From: Pseudomonadota bacterium
GTDB lineage: Bacteria; Pseudomonadota; Gammaproteobacteria; Burkholderiales; SG8-39
DNA: 9,587 nt
Assembly: GCA_021848555.1 (NCBI GenBank)
Contig: JAJZUN010000076.1
Span: forward strand, 1 to 9,587
Reading direction: 5' to 3'
Shown: piece after piece, positions 1 through 6,613 of the stretch
How positions within the stretch are numbered: position 1 is the first letter of the stretch
Layout of the letters: each line of letters begins with the position of its first letter
Notes under the pieces: model-generated
Told to the model about the DNA's origin: nothing
The model's input: only the letters and a program-made list of their open reading frames with translations
The model's database searches: none
Position numbers and translations under genes: made by a program

Positions 1-1252
1 TGTCGTGGGTCAGCGTACCGGTTTTGTCCAGAGCGACGGCCTTGATGAGCCGGCCATTCTCGAGGTGCACACCCCCCTTGACCAGAAGGCCGCGCCGCGC
101 GGCCGACGCAAGCCCGCTCACCACCGTGACGGGGGTGGAGATCACCAGCGCGCAAGGGCAGGCGATCACGAGCATGACCAGCGCCTTGTAGAACCAATCC
201 AGGAAAGCGGCGCCGAAGAACAGTGGCGGTACCGACGTGACGAGCACGGCGAACACGACGACCGAGGGCGTATAGTAGCGGGCGAACTGATCGACAAAGC
301 GTTGTGTCGGGGCGCGCTGGCCTTGCGCTTCCTGCACCGCGTGAACAATGCGTGCCAGGGTGGTGTTGCCCTTGTTGGCCGTCACCTTGAACTCTAATGC
401 CCCGCGCTCATTCACTGTGCCCGCAAACACCGGATCGCCCGGCGCTTTTTCCACCGGTATGCTCTCGCCGGTGATGGGCGCCTGATTCACCGAGCTTGCG
501 CCCGCAGTCACCACGCCGTCGAGCGGGATGCGCTCGCCCGGTTTCACGCGCACAGTTTGGCCCACGTCAACTTCGGCTGCCGCGCGTTCCGTCCACTCTC
601 CGTTGTCTAGCCGCACCGTCGCAATTTCCGGCGCCATCGCCATCAGGCCGCGAATTGCGTTCCTGGCCCGCTCCAGCGACAGCGACTCGATCAATTCGGC
701 CAGCGCGAACAGGAAGATCACCACCGCCGCTTCCGGCCACTCCCCGATGGCGACCGCACCAATCACGGCGATGCTCATCAGGAAGTTGATGTTCAGGGTG
801 AATGTCTTGAGCGCGATCCAGCCCTTCTTCAACGTGCCCAGACCGCCGGTGGCAATCGAGAGCAAAGCCAGCGCAATGACGACCGGCGAGTTCTCCTCTG
901 CGCCAGTCCATGCGAGGATTTCCGCAGCGAGGGCGGTGACCCCGGAAACGCCCATCAGCACCCAGGTCCTTCGGGATACGACTGGCGGCTCCACAGCCGC
1001 TTCAGCGACCGCTTGAGCGGTGGAGCGGGGCTTAGATTGAACTGGGACTGCCGACACAGCCTCCATCCCCACATCGCGCAACGCCCCGAGAATCGGCTGT
1101 TCGTCGGCCAGGGTATGGGTAACCGTCAGCCGACGCTCCAACAGGTTGAACGCAAGCTCTCCTACGCCCGATACGGAGCCCAAGCGCTTGCGTATGAGTG
1201 CCTCTTCGGTCGGGCAGTCCATGTTGCGGATGACGAATACGGATTGCTTCAC
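1..1252 (-). CDS. cadA: Cd2+/Zn2+/Pb2+-exporting P1B-type ATPase, partial (C-terminus beyond window)
   Basis: This inner-membrane pump uses ATP to export soft divalent metals (Cd, Zn, Pb) from the cytoplasm. The frame is open from a GTG at 1252 to the window edge, giving 417 residues. GTG is chosen because GAGGA lies 7 nt upstream and an in-frame stop lies 12 codons before it. The N-terminus is a single HMA-like metal-binding domain with the variant site MDCPTEE (residues 11-17), one cysteine rather than CxxC, common in betaproteobacterial CadA. Membrane segments follow, then the TGES actuator loop. The metal-channel motif is CPC at residues 365-367, followed by ALVISTP, which is typical of the ZntA/CadA (P1B-2) class. 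The phosphorylated aspartate is D409 in DKTGT. The nucleotide-binding domain and last membrane helices lie outside the window. It is transcribed away from cadR with a MerR-type operator between them. I see no frameshift. Exact metal specificity is inferred from class. Confidence 0.93.
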   Translation of the reverse strand, partial: MKQSVFVIRNMDCPTEEALIRKRLGSVSGVGELAFNLLERRLTVTHTLADEQPILGALRDVGMEAVSAVPVQSKPRSTAQAVAEAAVEPPVVSRRTWVLMGVSGVTALAAEILAWTGAEENSPVVIALALLSIATGGLGTLKKGWIALKTFTLNINFLMSIAVIGAVAIGEWPEAAVVIFLFALAELIESLSLERARNAIRGLMAMAPEIATVRLDNGEWTERAAAEVDVGQTVRVKPGERIPLDGVVTAGASSVNQAPITGESIPVEKAPGDPVFAGTVNERGALEFKVTANKGNTTLARIVHAVQEAQGQRAPTQRFVDQFARYYTPSVVVFAVLVTSVPPLFFGAAFLDWFYKALVMLVIACPCALVISTPVTVVSGLASAARRGLLVKGGVHLENGRLIKAVALDKTGTLTHD

Positions 1253-1290
1253 GATTTTGTCCTCACGACTGCCATTTGCAAAAGACGCTT

Positions 1291-1321
1291 ATTGAAAACC
1301 CCGTAGTAACTCCGGTGTCAA
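1291..1321 (-). promoter_or_regulatory. MerR/CadR-type promoter-operator for cadA
   Basis: On the minus strand TTGACA (1321-1316) and TTCAAT (1296-1291) are separated by 19 bp. This overlong spacer is the hallmark of promoters activated by MerR-family regulators through DNA untwisting. The spacer carries GTAGTAACT (plus strand), the core I recall from pbr/cad operators. The outer dyad arms here are poor (only ACC...GGT pair), so the operator is imperfect. It sits between the divergent cadA and cadR starts. A possible -10 for cadR is TAAAAT at 1327-1332, without a good -35. Confidence 0.8.
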
Positions 1322-1353
1322 GTGGATAAAATAGGTCGATGAAAGGAGCCGCC

Positions 1354-1659
1354 ATGCGCATCGGAGAACTCGGCAAAGCCACCGGGGTGGACATCGAAAC
1401 CATCCGTTACTACGAGAAGGCGGAGTTGCTGCCGCCGCCGGCCCGCGCGCCCAACGGTTATCGCGCCTATACGCCGGCCCATTTGGAGCGGCTGGCCTTC
1501 ATCCGGCACTGCCGGTCGCTCGACATGACGCTGGAAGAAATTCGAGCGCTGCTTCGCTTCCGCGAGATGCCGGATGAGAACTGCGGCGAGGTCAATGAAC
1601 TCCTGGATCGGCACATCGAGCATGTGGCGAATCGCATCGCCGAGCTAAGAGATACTGAA
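1354..1659 (+). pseudogene. cadR: cadR 5' fragment: MerR-family Cd/Pb-responsive regulator, interrupted
   Basis: The start is ATG 1354 with AAAGGAG at 1342-1348. Residues 1-70 are a MerR winged helix-turn-helix (MRIGELGKATGV, then ETIRYYEK), and R51-L56 matches the RHCRSLDM signature of CadR/PbrR. C77 (DENC) is the first of the three metal-binding cysteines of CadR. Family similarity stops at about residue 98-102 (1645-1659), where the DNA turns A+T-rich. The frame continues through unrelated sequence to TGA 1936-1938, giving a possible 194-residue chimera with an alien C-terminus. The cysteines near positions 112 and 119 are therefore absent from this reading frame. The rest of the gene is found at 4907-5065. 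The fragment may still fold as a DNA-binding domain, but metal sensing should be lost or badly impaired. That functional outcome is inference. Confidence 0.85.
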
Positions 1660-1692
1660 GTCAATGAAAATCTATTAATAGGCATAGTAAGT

Positions 1693-3207
1693 CTACCCTG
1701 GATGGGGTCGCTGAAAGGGGTACTGATCCAACAGGATTGGCCGCGCTTTCCAGTCACGCACGAACAGCGACGGATCGACGCTCAAGCGCCGGCAAATGGT
1801 CTTAAACCGGCGTACTTTGTTTTTTGTGGACAGGCCTGTCCGGTCGAGGCTGGTAGCTTCGGCAGCGAGAAACGCCTCGCGCGCGCGCGTCAGCGCCACG
1901 CGCTGTTCCACAGACTCGATTATCACCAGACGCCATGACATTCGCGTGAAATGCTTTGATAGATCGACCTCGATACCCCATACGCGATCAACATCCAGCG
2001 GATTGATGAAAAGCATTTCTCGGGTACTCAGGCCAAAGCGGGCTGCCAGTTCCAGACGGGCAGCGACAATAGGGTGACCGTCCCGGGTGTTGGTCAAAAT
2101 ATCTTCCTGTTGGCGTACAGTGGCCGCCGGCCAATCGAATGCGCGGTCCGCGATGCGCTCAAGTATCGCCCTTGCTTCGCTCGATCCTTTCCCGGCAGCG
2201 CGGCTCAGCCAGTTACCCGCAGCAATCCATGCGCTCCGGTCGTTCTTGCGGCGGGAAAGCCGCGTTCCCAACTCCAGTTCAGCCTCGCGTACGCCGGCGT
2301 TTGCCGCCTGCTCAAGGTACTGGCGCGCCTTGTCGATATTGCTCCACGACCCTCGCGGCATTTCATATATTCGTGCGAGGTCCCAAAGCGCTTCGCTTAC
2401 GCCTGCCGCAGCAGCGCGCTCCAGCAAGCTCAATGCCTTTAATGGAGAGTTTGGCAAGCCGCTCGGCGCGTTATTGAAAGACCGGACATGCAGGCGGCCA
2501 TAGCGCCGGAGCGCCAATGGATGTCCTTTCCGAGCTGCTTTCTCTAGCCAAAAGGCGCCACGCCGCGATTTTTCGGCATCTGGCTGGCTGCAAAGGATTT
2601 CGCCCAGGCGATGCATGGCCTCTAGGTCGCCTCTTTGCGCTTCGAGTTCCAACCACCGTGCAGCTTCGCAATCGCCGTTGCGCCACAACAATTCTCCCAG
2701 ACTTTGAGCAGCCAGCCGATCGCCGGCCGCAGCGGCCGACCGCAACCAGTGGGCTGCCTCTTCACTGGGGCGGGTCGTTTCGAGCTGCGAGCTCTGCGCG
2801 AGCAGCAAGCCCAGTTTTCGGGCCGCCGCGACGTGGCCCGCTTGCGCCGCAACACGATATGCCGCCTGTGCTTTGCCGAGATCGACAGCCGCGTCGATGC
2901 GCGATGAGTAAATATCACCTAGTGCACAGTGCCCCGCAGAGTGCCCTCGGGCAGCAGCGCGTTGGCAAGCATCCATGTAGCGATGTATCTGGAATCCTGC
3001 GCGGTCGAGCGCGACGCAATCCGCAATCAGCAGATCTGCATCGGCAAAACCTCCTCGCGCAGCCGGTAAGAGCCAGCGCAAGGCTGCTTCGTAGTTTACG
3101 GCGAGGCCCTCACCCCCCGAGAGGTACAACTTGCCCAGGCTCACTTGAGCCTGGCCGTCTCCATTTTTCGCTCCTTTCATCAGCCGCAGCGCCAGTCTTG
3201 TCGCCAT
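1693..3207 (-). CDS. Sel1-like repeat protein with a non-repeat C-terminal domain
   Basis: It encodes 504 residues from ATG 3207, preferred because GAGG lies 5 nt upstream; a GTG two codons earlier (3213) is the alternative. Residues about 10-350 are a series of Sel1/TPR-like helical repeats with the usual pattern of small residues, such as GDGQAQVSLGKLYLSG and GDRLAAQSLGELLWRNGD. Such solenoids serve as protein-interaction scaffolds. No signal peptide is seen, so a cytoplasmic site is likely. Residues about 365-500 are not repeats. The stretch LELAARFGLSTREML, followed later by EQRVALTRAREAF, reminds me of the conserved segment around the first catalytic arginine of tyrosine recombinases (pattern FGLRREE, then QRxxLxxA). 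Here the arginine position appears to be serine, and no clear HxxR or tyrosine is seen, so any such domain would be inactive. The stop lies only about 35 bases inside the left insertion edge, so the C-terminus could have been altered by the rearrangement. Function unknown. Confidence 0.72.
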   Translation of the reverse strand: MATRLALRLMKGAKNGDGQAQVSLGKLYLSGGEGLAVNYEAALRWLLPAARGGFADADLLIADCVALDRAGFQIHRYMDACQRAAARGHSAGHCALGDIYSSRIDAAVDLGKAQAAYRVAAQAGHVAAARKLGLLLAQSSQLETTRPSEEAAHWLRSAAAAGDRLAAQSLGELLWRNGDCEAARWLELEAQRGDLEAMHRLGEILCSQPDAEKSRRGAFWLEKAARKGHPLALRRYGRLHVRSFNNAPSGLPNSPLKALSLLERAAAAGVSEALWDLARIYEMPRGSWSNIDKARQYLEQAANAGVREAELELGTRLSRRKNDRSAWIAAGNWLSRAAGKGSSEARAILERIADRAFDWPAATVRQQEDILTNTRDGHPIVAARLELAARFGLSTREMLFINPLDVDRVWGIEVDLSKHFTRMSWRLVIIESVEQRVALTRAREAFLAAEATSLDRTGLSTKNKVRRFKTICRRLSVDPSLFVRDWKARPILLDQYPFQRPHPG

Positions 3208-3759
3208 TCGCACCTCGTCGCGTATTCAGTTCACGCCAAACCAACTCACCAAAGCGTGCACGTCGTTCGCGCAAGCCATGAACCGCCCGTCGGCGCAAGC
3301 GCATAGCCAACCGCAGCACGGATTCCTGCATCCGGCCGCGCGGGGGGAGCACACAATCCCCGAAGCTGTCTTGCGCCAGTAAGTTCGTTACCGGCTGCGC
3401 CTGCCCAAAGCTTTCATAGCGAGCGTTGGTCGGTCCAATTATCCTGACTCGCTCCGCTTCCCCAGGGCCAACCAGCGAGATTTTGCTTCGCCCAATGCCG
3501 ATTCGGCTTGTTGAAAATCGGCAATAATTGCCCCTTTGGTTCCTGCAATGTACCGCATTAAACATAGGTTGTTGCGTAATTACAACATTTCTGCCTGATT
3601 GTGGGCTATTCCACAAGAAAAATATATGCCGCGCCTTTGATTTGAGTGAGAATGCACGTAGCAACTCCCAACTGGGAGGCGCCAAAAAGTGCCGCGATAG
3701 TGGCCAACCACGTGGTGTCATTGCTGTCGGCTCTATTCAAACTTTTAGGAGATTACAGT
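3208..3759. promoter_or_regulatory. Divergent intergenic region between the sel1-like gene and porin
   Basis: These 552 bases separate two divergent starts and must hold both promoters, but I cannot place a convincing -35/-10 pair. Visible symmetry includes TTGTGG-N6-CCACAA (3599-3616), GTTG-N8-CAAC at about 3580-3595, CTCCCA-N2-TGGGAG (3665-3678) and the palindrome ACCACGTGGT (3707-3716). These are candidate regulator sites or 5'-UTR hairpins for the porin mRNA. A minus-strand ORF crossing this region (3110-3721) is arginine-rich, has no recognisable domain, and is judged spurious. Confidence 0.4.
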
Positions 3760-4827
3760 ATGCAAAAGAAACTAATCGCGCTGGCTCTCGCCAGCCTTGT
3801 GTCCGCGCCGGTGTTCGCGCAGTCGCAAGTCAGCATCTTCGGCATTATCGACCAGGCTGTCGATTCCGGTAACTATGGCGGCACCACCGGCCGCGTGAAC
3901 CGCGTGACCGGCAGCGGCCTCGCCACAGAGCGCCTGGGCTTCCAAGGCAGCGAGGATCTGGGCAACGGCATGAAGGCCAATTTCGTGCTGGAACTGGGTC
4001 AACTTACGGACACCGGTATGCTTGACTCCGGCGCTACCGGCCAGTTGTTCCAGCGTCAGGCCAATGTCGGCCTAAGCGGCAGTTGGGGCCGGGTGAATTT
4101 CGGTCGCCAGTACACGCCGTTTTTTAGCATCCAGGCCGCCAACAACCTCATGACCTTCGGCGGCATCGGTTCCAACTACGCGCTGACCAACATCGGCGTG
4201 ACCCGGATGAACAACTCGATCCGCTACGACTCGGCCAATATGAACGGTTTCAGCATGGCCGCGATGTATTCGATGGGCGATACCGGTACCGCTTCCAGCT
4301 ATCAGGAAAGCGCGGTTGACCCTAAGGATCAGGGCCGTCACACCGGACTGAACGTGAAGTACGCCAACGGCCCGCTGGCACTGGGCTTGGGCTACAGCAA
4401 CCAGAAGAGCATGGCCGTCGTTGCGCCGGCCACGGCGGTTGTCACCAAGGGCACAAACGTGATCGGGTCGTACGACTTCAAGGTCGTCAAGCTCATGGCG
4501 GGCTGGCAAACGGCCAAGAATGATGCCAGCCCGGTCACTTTCGATACCCGCGTCTGGACCTTGGGCGCGACCATTCCCGTGTTCGGCAAAGACGAAGTCC
4601 TGATCGGTTACGACAGCCTGAAAAACAAGCTGGCTTCCGGCGCGGACTCCAAGCTGCTAGCCGTGCGCTATCTGCACCCCTTGTCCAAGCGCACCACCCT
4701 GTACGGCACCTGGGCGCAGATGTCCAACGACGGCGCGGCTGCTCGCACCCTGGGCGGCGCACCCGCAGTCGGTGCCCTCGGCTACGATCCGAGCGCAGTG
4801 CAAGTCGGTATCAACCACAAGTTCTAA
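3760..4827 (+). CDS. Gram-negative trimeric porin (general diffusion outer-membrane channel)
   Basis: This is a 355-residue outer-membrane beta-barrel protein of the betaproteobacterial porin family (Omp38/OpcP-like), which forms water-filled channels for small hydrophilic solutes. The start is ATG 3760 with AGGAG at 3747-3751; an upstream in-frame ATG at 3646 would bury the signal peptide. Residues 1-20 are a Sec signal peptide (MQKK, a hydrophobic core, then APVFA) with cleavage before Q21. The mature protein opens with the first strand QVSIFGIIDQAVD. Other family marks are DLGNGMKANFVLELG, GRVNFGRQYTPFF before the constriction loop, and NNSIRYDSANMNGFSMAAMY. It ends with the terminal phenylalanine (GINHKF) that the BAM machinery recognises. 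It looks intact and has its own terminator. It lies within the block that interrupts cadR, divergent from the sel1-like gene. Substrate preference cannot be read from sequence. Confidence 0.94.
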   Translation: MQKKLIALALASLVSAPVFAQSQVSIFGIIDQAVDSGNYGGTTGRVNRVTGSGLATERLGFQGSEDLGNGMKANFVLELGQLTDTGMLDSGATGQLFQRQANVGLSGSWGRVNFGRQYTPFFSIQAANNLMTFGGIGSNYALTNIGVTRMNNSIRYDSANMNGFSMAAMYSMGDTGTASSYQESAVDPKDQGRHTGLNVKYANGPLALGLGYSNQKSMAVVAPATAVVTKGTNVIGSYDFKVVKLMAGWQTAKNDASPVTFDTRVWTLGATIPVFGKDEVLIGYDSLKNKLASGADSKLLAVRYLHPLSKRTTLYGTWAQMSNDGAAARTLGGAPAVGALGYDPSAVQVGINHKF

Positions 4828-4850
4828 TCGACTCCTGTCGATCTGAAGTT

Positions 4851-4880
4851 GAAACGGCCACCTTCGGGTGGCCGTTTTCT
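4851..4880 (+). terminator. Rho-independent terminator of the porin gene
   Basis: AAACGGCCACC (4852-4862) pairs perfectly with GGTGGCCGTTT (4867-4877) around a UUCG tetraloop closed by C-G, an unusually stable hairpin. TTTTCTT follows. It begins 24 bases after the porin stop codon and ends about 25 bases before the right edge of the inserted block. Confidence 0.93.
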
Positions 4881-4906
4881 TGCCCTAATGAAATCGACGC
4901 CACAGC

Positions 4907-5065
4907 CGTGATTTGCGCGGCGACAGGCGCTGCGAGCGCGGGGGGCATTCCGCCGCCGACTGCGGCATCCTGCACGAACTCGTTTCCGCCACGAATGGCG
5001 AGGCCTGCGCGTGCCACGGCGCTGGCGCCGAACTAGGCAATCGGAAAGGAGTTCGCGCCCGATGA
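4907..5065 (+). pseudogene. cadR: cadR 3' fragment: displaced C-terminal metal-binding region of CadR
   Basis: The plus-strand frame from 4907 (CGT) to TGA 5063-5065 reads RDLRGDRRC, then [11 protein letters not shown], then a cysteine/histidine tail ACACHGAG. Two cysteines nine residues apart (codons 4931 and 4961) followed by GIL are characteristic of the CadR/PbrR C-terminus. With the 5' fragment numbered to about residue 102, the first of these cysteines falls at about position 112, as in CadR. The frame has no start codon or ribosome binding site, so it is not expressed alone. Its stop overlaps the ynfA start in ATGA, showing that cadR and ynfA were once adjacent and probably translationally coupled. 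Recognition is from family memory, supported by the matching length, phase and orientation. Confidence 0.78.
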
Positions 5066-5403
5066 TCCAGGAACTCGCTAAGACTGCCGGGCTGTTCGCC
5101 CTCACCGCGGTAGCGGAAATCGTCGGCTGCTACTTACCATGGCTGGTTCTCAAGCAGGGTAAACCCGCCTGGCTATTGATCCCGGCGGCGACATTCCTCG
5201 CCGCTTTCGCCTGGCTGCTGACCTTGCACCCTTTTACCGCGGCGGGGCGCACCTATGCTGCCTATGGCGGGATGTACATCGCCGTGGCATTGCTTTGGCT
5301 ATGGTGGGTGGAGGGCATCGCACCGACGCGCTGGGATCTCTTCGGCGCGGGCGTTGCGCTAGTCGGCATGACCATCATCGCCATGCAACCCACGCAAGCT
5401 TGA
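5062..5403 (+). CDS. ynfA: YnfA/UPF0060 family small membrane protein
   Basis: It encodes 113 residues from ATG 5062, with AAAGGAG at 5045-5051. The family is 105-115 residues long, has four transmembrane helices, and is related in fold to small multidrug resistance (SMR) transporters. Characteristic stretches are [13 protein letters not shown] in helix 1, then [21 protein letters not shown] and [15 protein letters not shown]. Roles in drug or toxicant efflux have been suggested for some members, but the substrate is not established. The start overlaps the end of the broken cadR gene (ATGA), so it was originally the second gene of a cadR-ynfA unit. Because cadR is interrupted and the porin terminator now lies upstream, its present promoter is unclear. 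The frame itself is intact. Confidence 0.93.
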   Translation: MIQELAKTAGLFALTAVAEIVGCYLPWLVLKQGKPAWLLIPAATFLAAFAWLLTLHPFTAAGRTYAAYGGMYIAVALLWLWWVEGIAPTRWDLFGAGVALVGMTIIAMQPTQA

Positions 5404-5499
5404 GCGTTCTCGGCCGCATTGTGCTCCCGCGCCGTTCGGCTGGGACCCTGAGCCAGAACATTCTGCACAATGCTGGCCGTCTTGCGACGCGGGCGTGTT

Positions 5500-5529
5500 T
5501 TACCCGTCCACATCACAAGTCGTGTTCAT
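5500..5529 (-). CDS. Ten-codon ORF with a strong RBS: possible truncated gene start
   Basis: AAAGGAG lies 6 bases before an ATG (5529), but the frame closes after nine residues (MNTTCDVDG). It lies about 80 bases downstream of the lipoprotein gene on the same strand and about 100 bases from the 3' end of ynfA. The likeliest reading is the 5' end of a third gene of a czc-type cluster, cut where that cluster meets the cadR-ynfA segment. A leader peptide or chance are alternatives. The rest of 5404-5610 holds nothing I recognise apart from a 5-bp stem (CCCTG/CAGGG, 5556-5573). Confidence 0.3.
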   Translation of the reverse strand: MNTTCDVDG

Positions 5530-5610
5530 GACGTGCTCCTTTCGACGGTTCGATTCCCTGTGAATAATCAGGGTACGTTCAGGCCTCCACATCATCTGCT
5601 GGACAGATAA

Positions 5611-6033
5611 TCACTCCCTCACGCGTTGCAGCGCGACTTCTCCGCCACCTGGCTTGTTGCAGCGCAGCCGCCAGTCGTCCCCGTGGCGCAGGTGGTCGCA
5701 GTCGAGTTTTGCGCCATCGGCCGACGTCAGTGTGGTCGAACCAAACAGGAATTTCATCTCCTGCTTGATGTTCGGGTGCTTGTGCGCGGGATTCCATCCG
5801 AAACGGAGCGCCTGTTCCCCGGTGGTTTCCCGGCGCAATTCCCCGGCGGCGCCCGTATACGTCTTGCCGCCGAGCGCCACGGTGAGGCGAGCGGTGCCCA
5901 TATACAGTGGAGGACTCTCGACGGTGGCAGAAGCCGTGTTGCCCGACACCGGTTTCAGCAGTGAGGTCTGTGTGCAGCCCGTCAACGCGAAGATCACGGC
6001 GCCTAGCCACAGAGTGTGCACAGCGGATTTCAT
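5611..6033 (-). CDS. Small putative lipoprotein in a metal-efflux context, function unknown
   Basis: It encodes 140 residues from ATG 6033, with AAAGGAG ending 6-7 bases upstream. Residues 1-20 form a lipoprotein signal with lipobox LTGC, so C20 should be lipidated and the protein anchored in the envelope. After a short linker, residues about 45-138 form one compact domain, probably beta-rich (ARLTVALGGKTYTGAAGEL, MKFLFGSTTLTSADGAKLDC). C112 and C125 may form a disulfide. The histidine-rich patch PAHKHPNIKQ (82-91) could bind metal, but this is speculation. It follows the czcA remnant on the same strand, 81 bases downstream, which suggests a link to RND-type metal efflux. I do not recognise the family. 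The frame, signal and ribosome site all look intact. Confidence 0.8.
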   Translation of the reverse strand: MKSAVHTLWLGAVIFALTGCTQTSLLKPVSGNTASATVESPPLYMGTARLTVALGGKTYTGAAGELRRETTGEQALRFGWNPAHKHPNIKQEMKFLFGSTTLTSADGAKLDCDHLRHGDDWRLRCNKPGGGEVALQRVRE

Positions 6034-6114
6034 GTACTTCTCCTTTCAAGATCCAAGTCGGAACCGACATCAAAAACGGCCGAGCCCAGGGTTGGGCCGG
6101 CCGACCTCATTCGC

Positions 6115-6613
<499 letters not shown>

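Larger units (their letters stand above)
1656..4905. other. ~3.25-kb inserted block splitting cadR (sel1-like gene plus porin)
   Basis: CadR coding similarity stops at about 1645-1659 and resumes in the same orientation at about 4904-4910. Joining the two pieces gives a regulator of roughly 155 residues, the usual CadR length, with almost no codons missing. The block between contains two complete, divergently transcribed genes and a terminator, and no transposase. I see no convincing terminal inverted repeats or target duplication. AATGAAAATC (1663-1672) and AATGAAATC (4887-4895) lie just inside the two ends in direct orientation, which may be chance. The edges are approximate, to about 10 bases. 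The mechanism is unknown. Confidence 0.75.

Noticed and set aside
2517..3281. Plus-strand 254-codon ORF opposite the sel1-like gene
   Set aside because: Antisense shadow of the repeat-rich GC-biased gene; no domain or start signals.
3110..3721. Minus-strand 203-codon ORF overlapping the start of the sel1-like gene
   Set aside because: It overlaps the sel1-like gene out of frame, has biased arginine-rich composition, no domain and no ribosome site at its first ATG. It spans the expected promoter region.
3646..3759. Upstream in-frame start for the porin at 3646
   Set aside because: It would place 38 non-signal residues before a textbook signal peptide; AGGAG before 3760 decides the start.
1663..4895. 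AATGAAAATC / AATGAAATC as a target-site duplication flanking the inserted block
   Set aside because: The copies lie inside the apparent edges rather than at them and are unequal in length; chance similarity in A-rich sequence cannot be excluded.
5556..5573. CCCTG/CAGGG hairpin as a terminator
   Set aside because: Five-pair stem with an 8-base loop and no following T-run on either strand.
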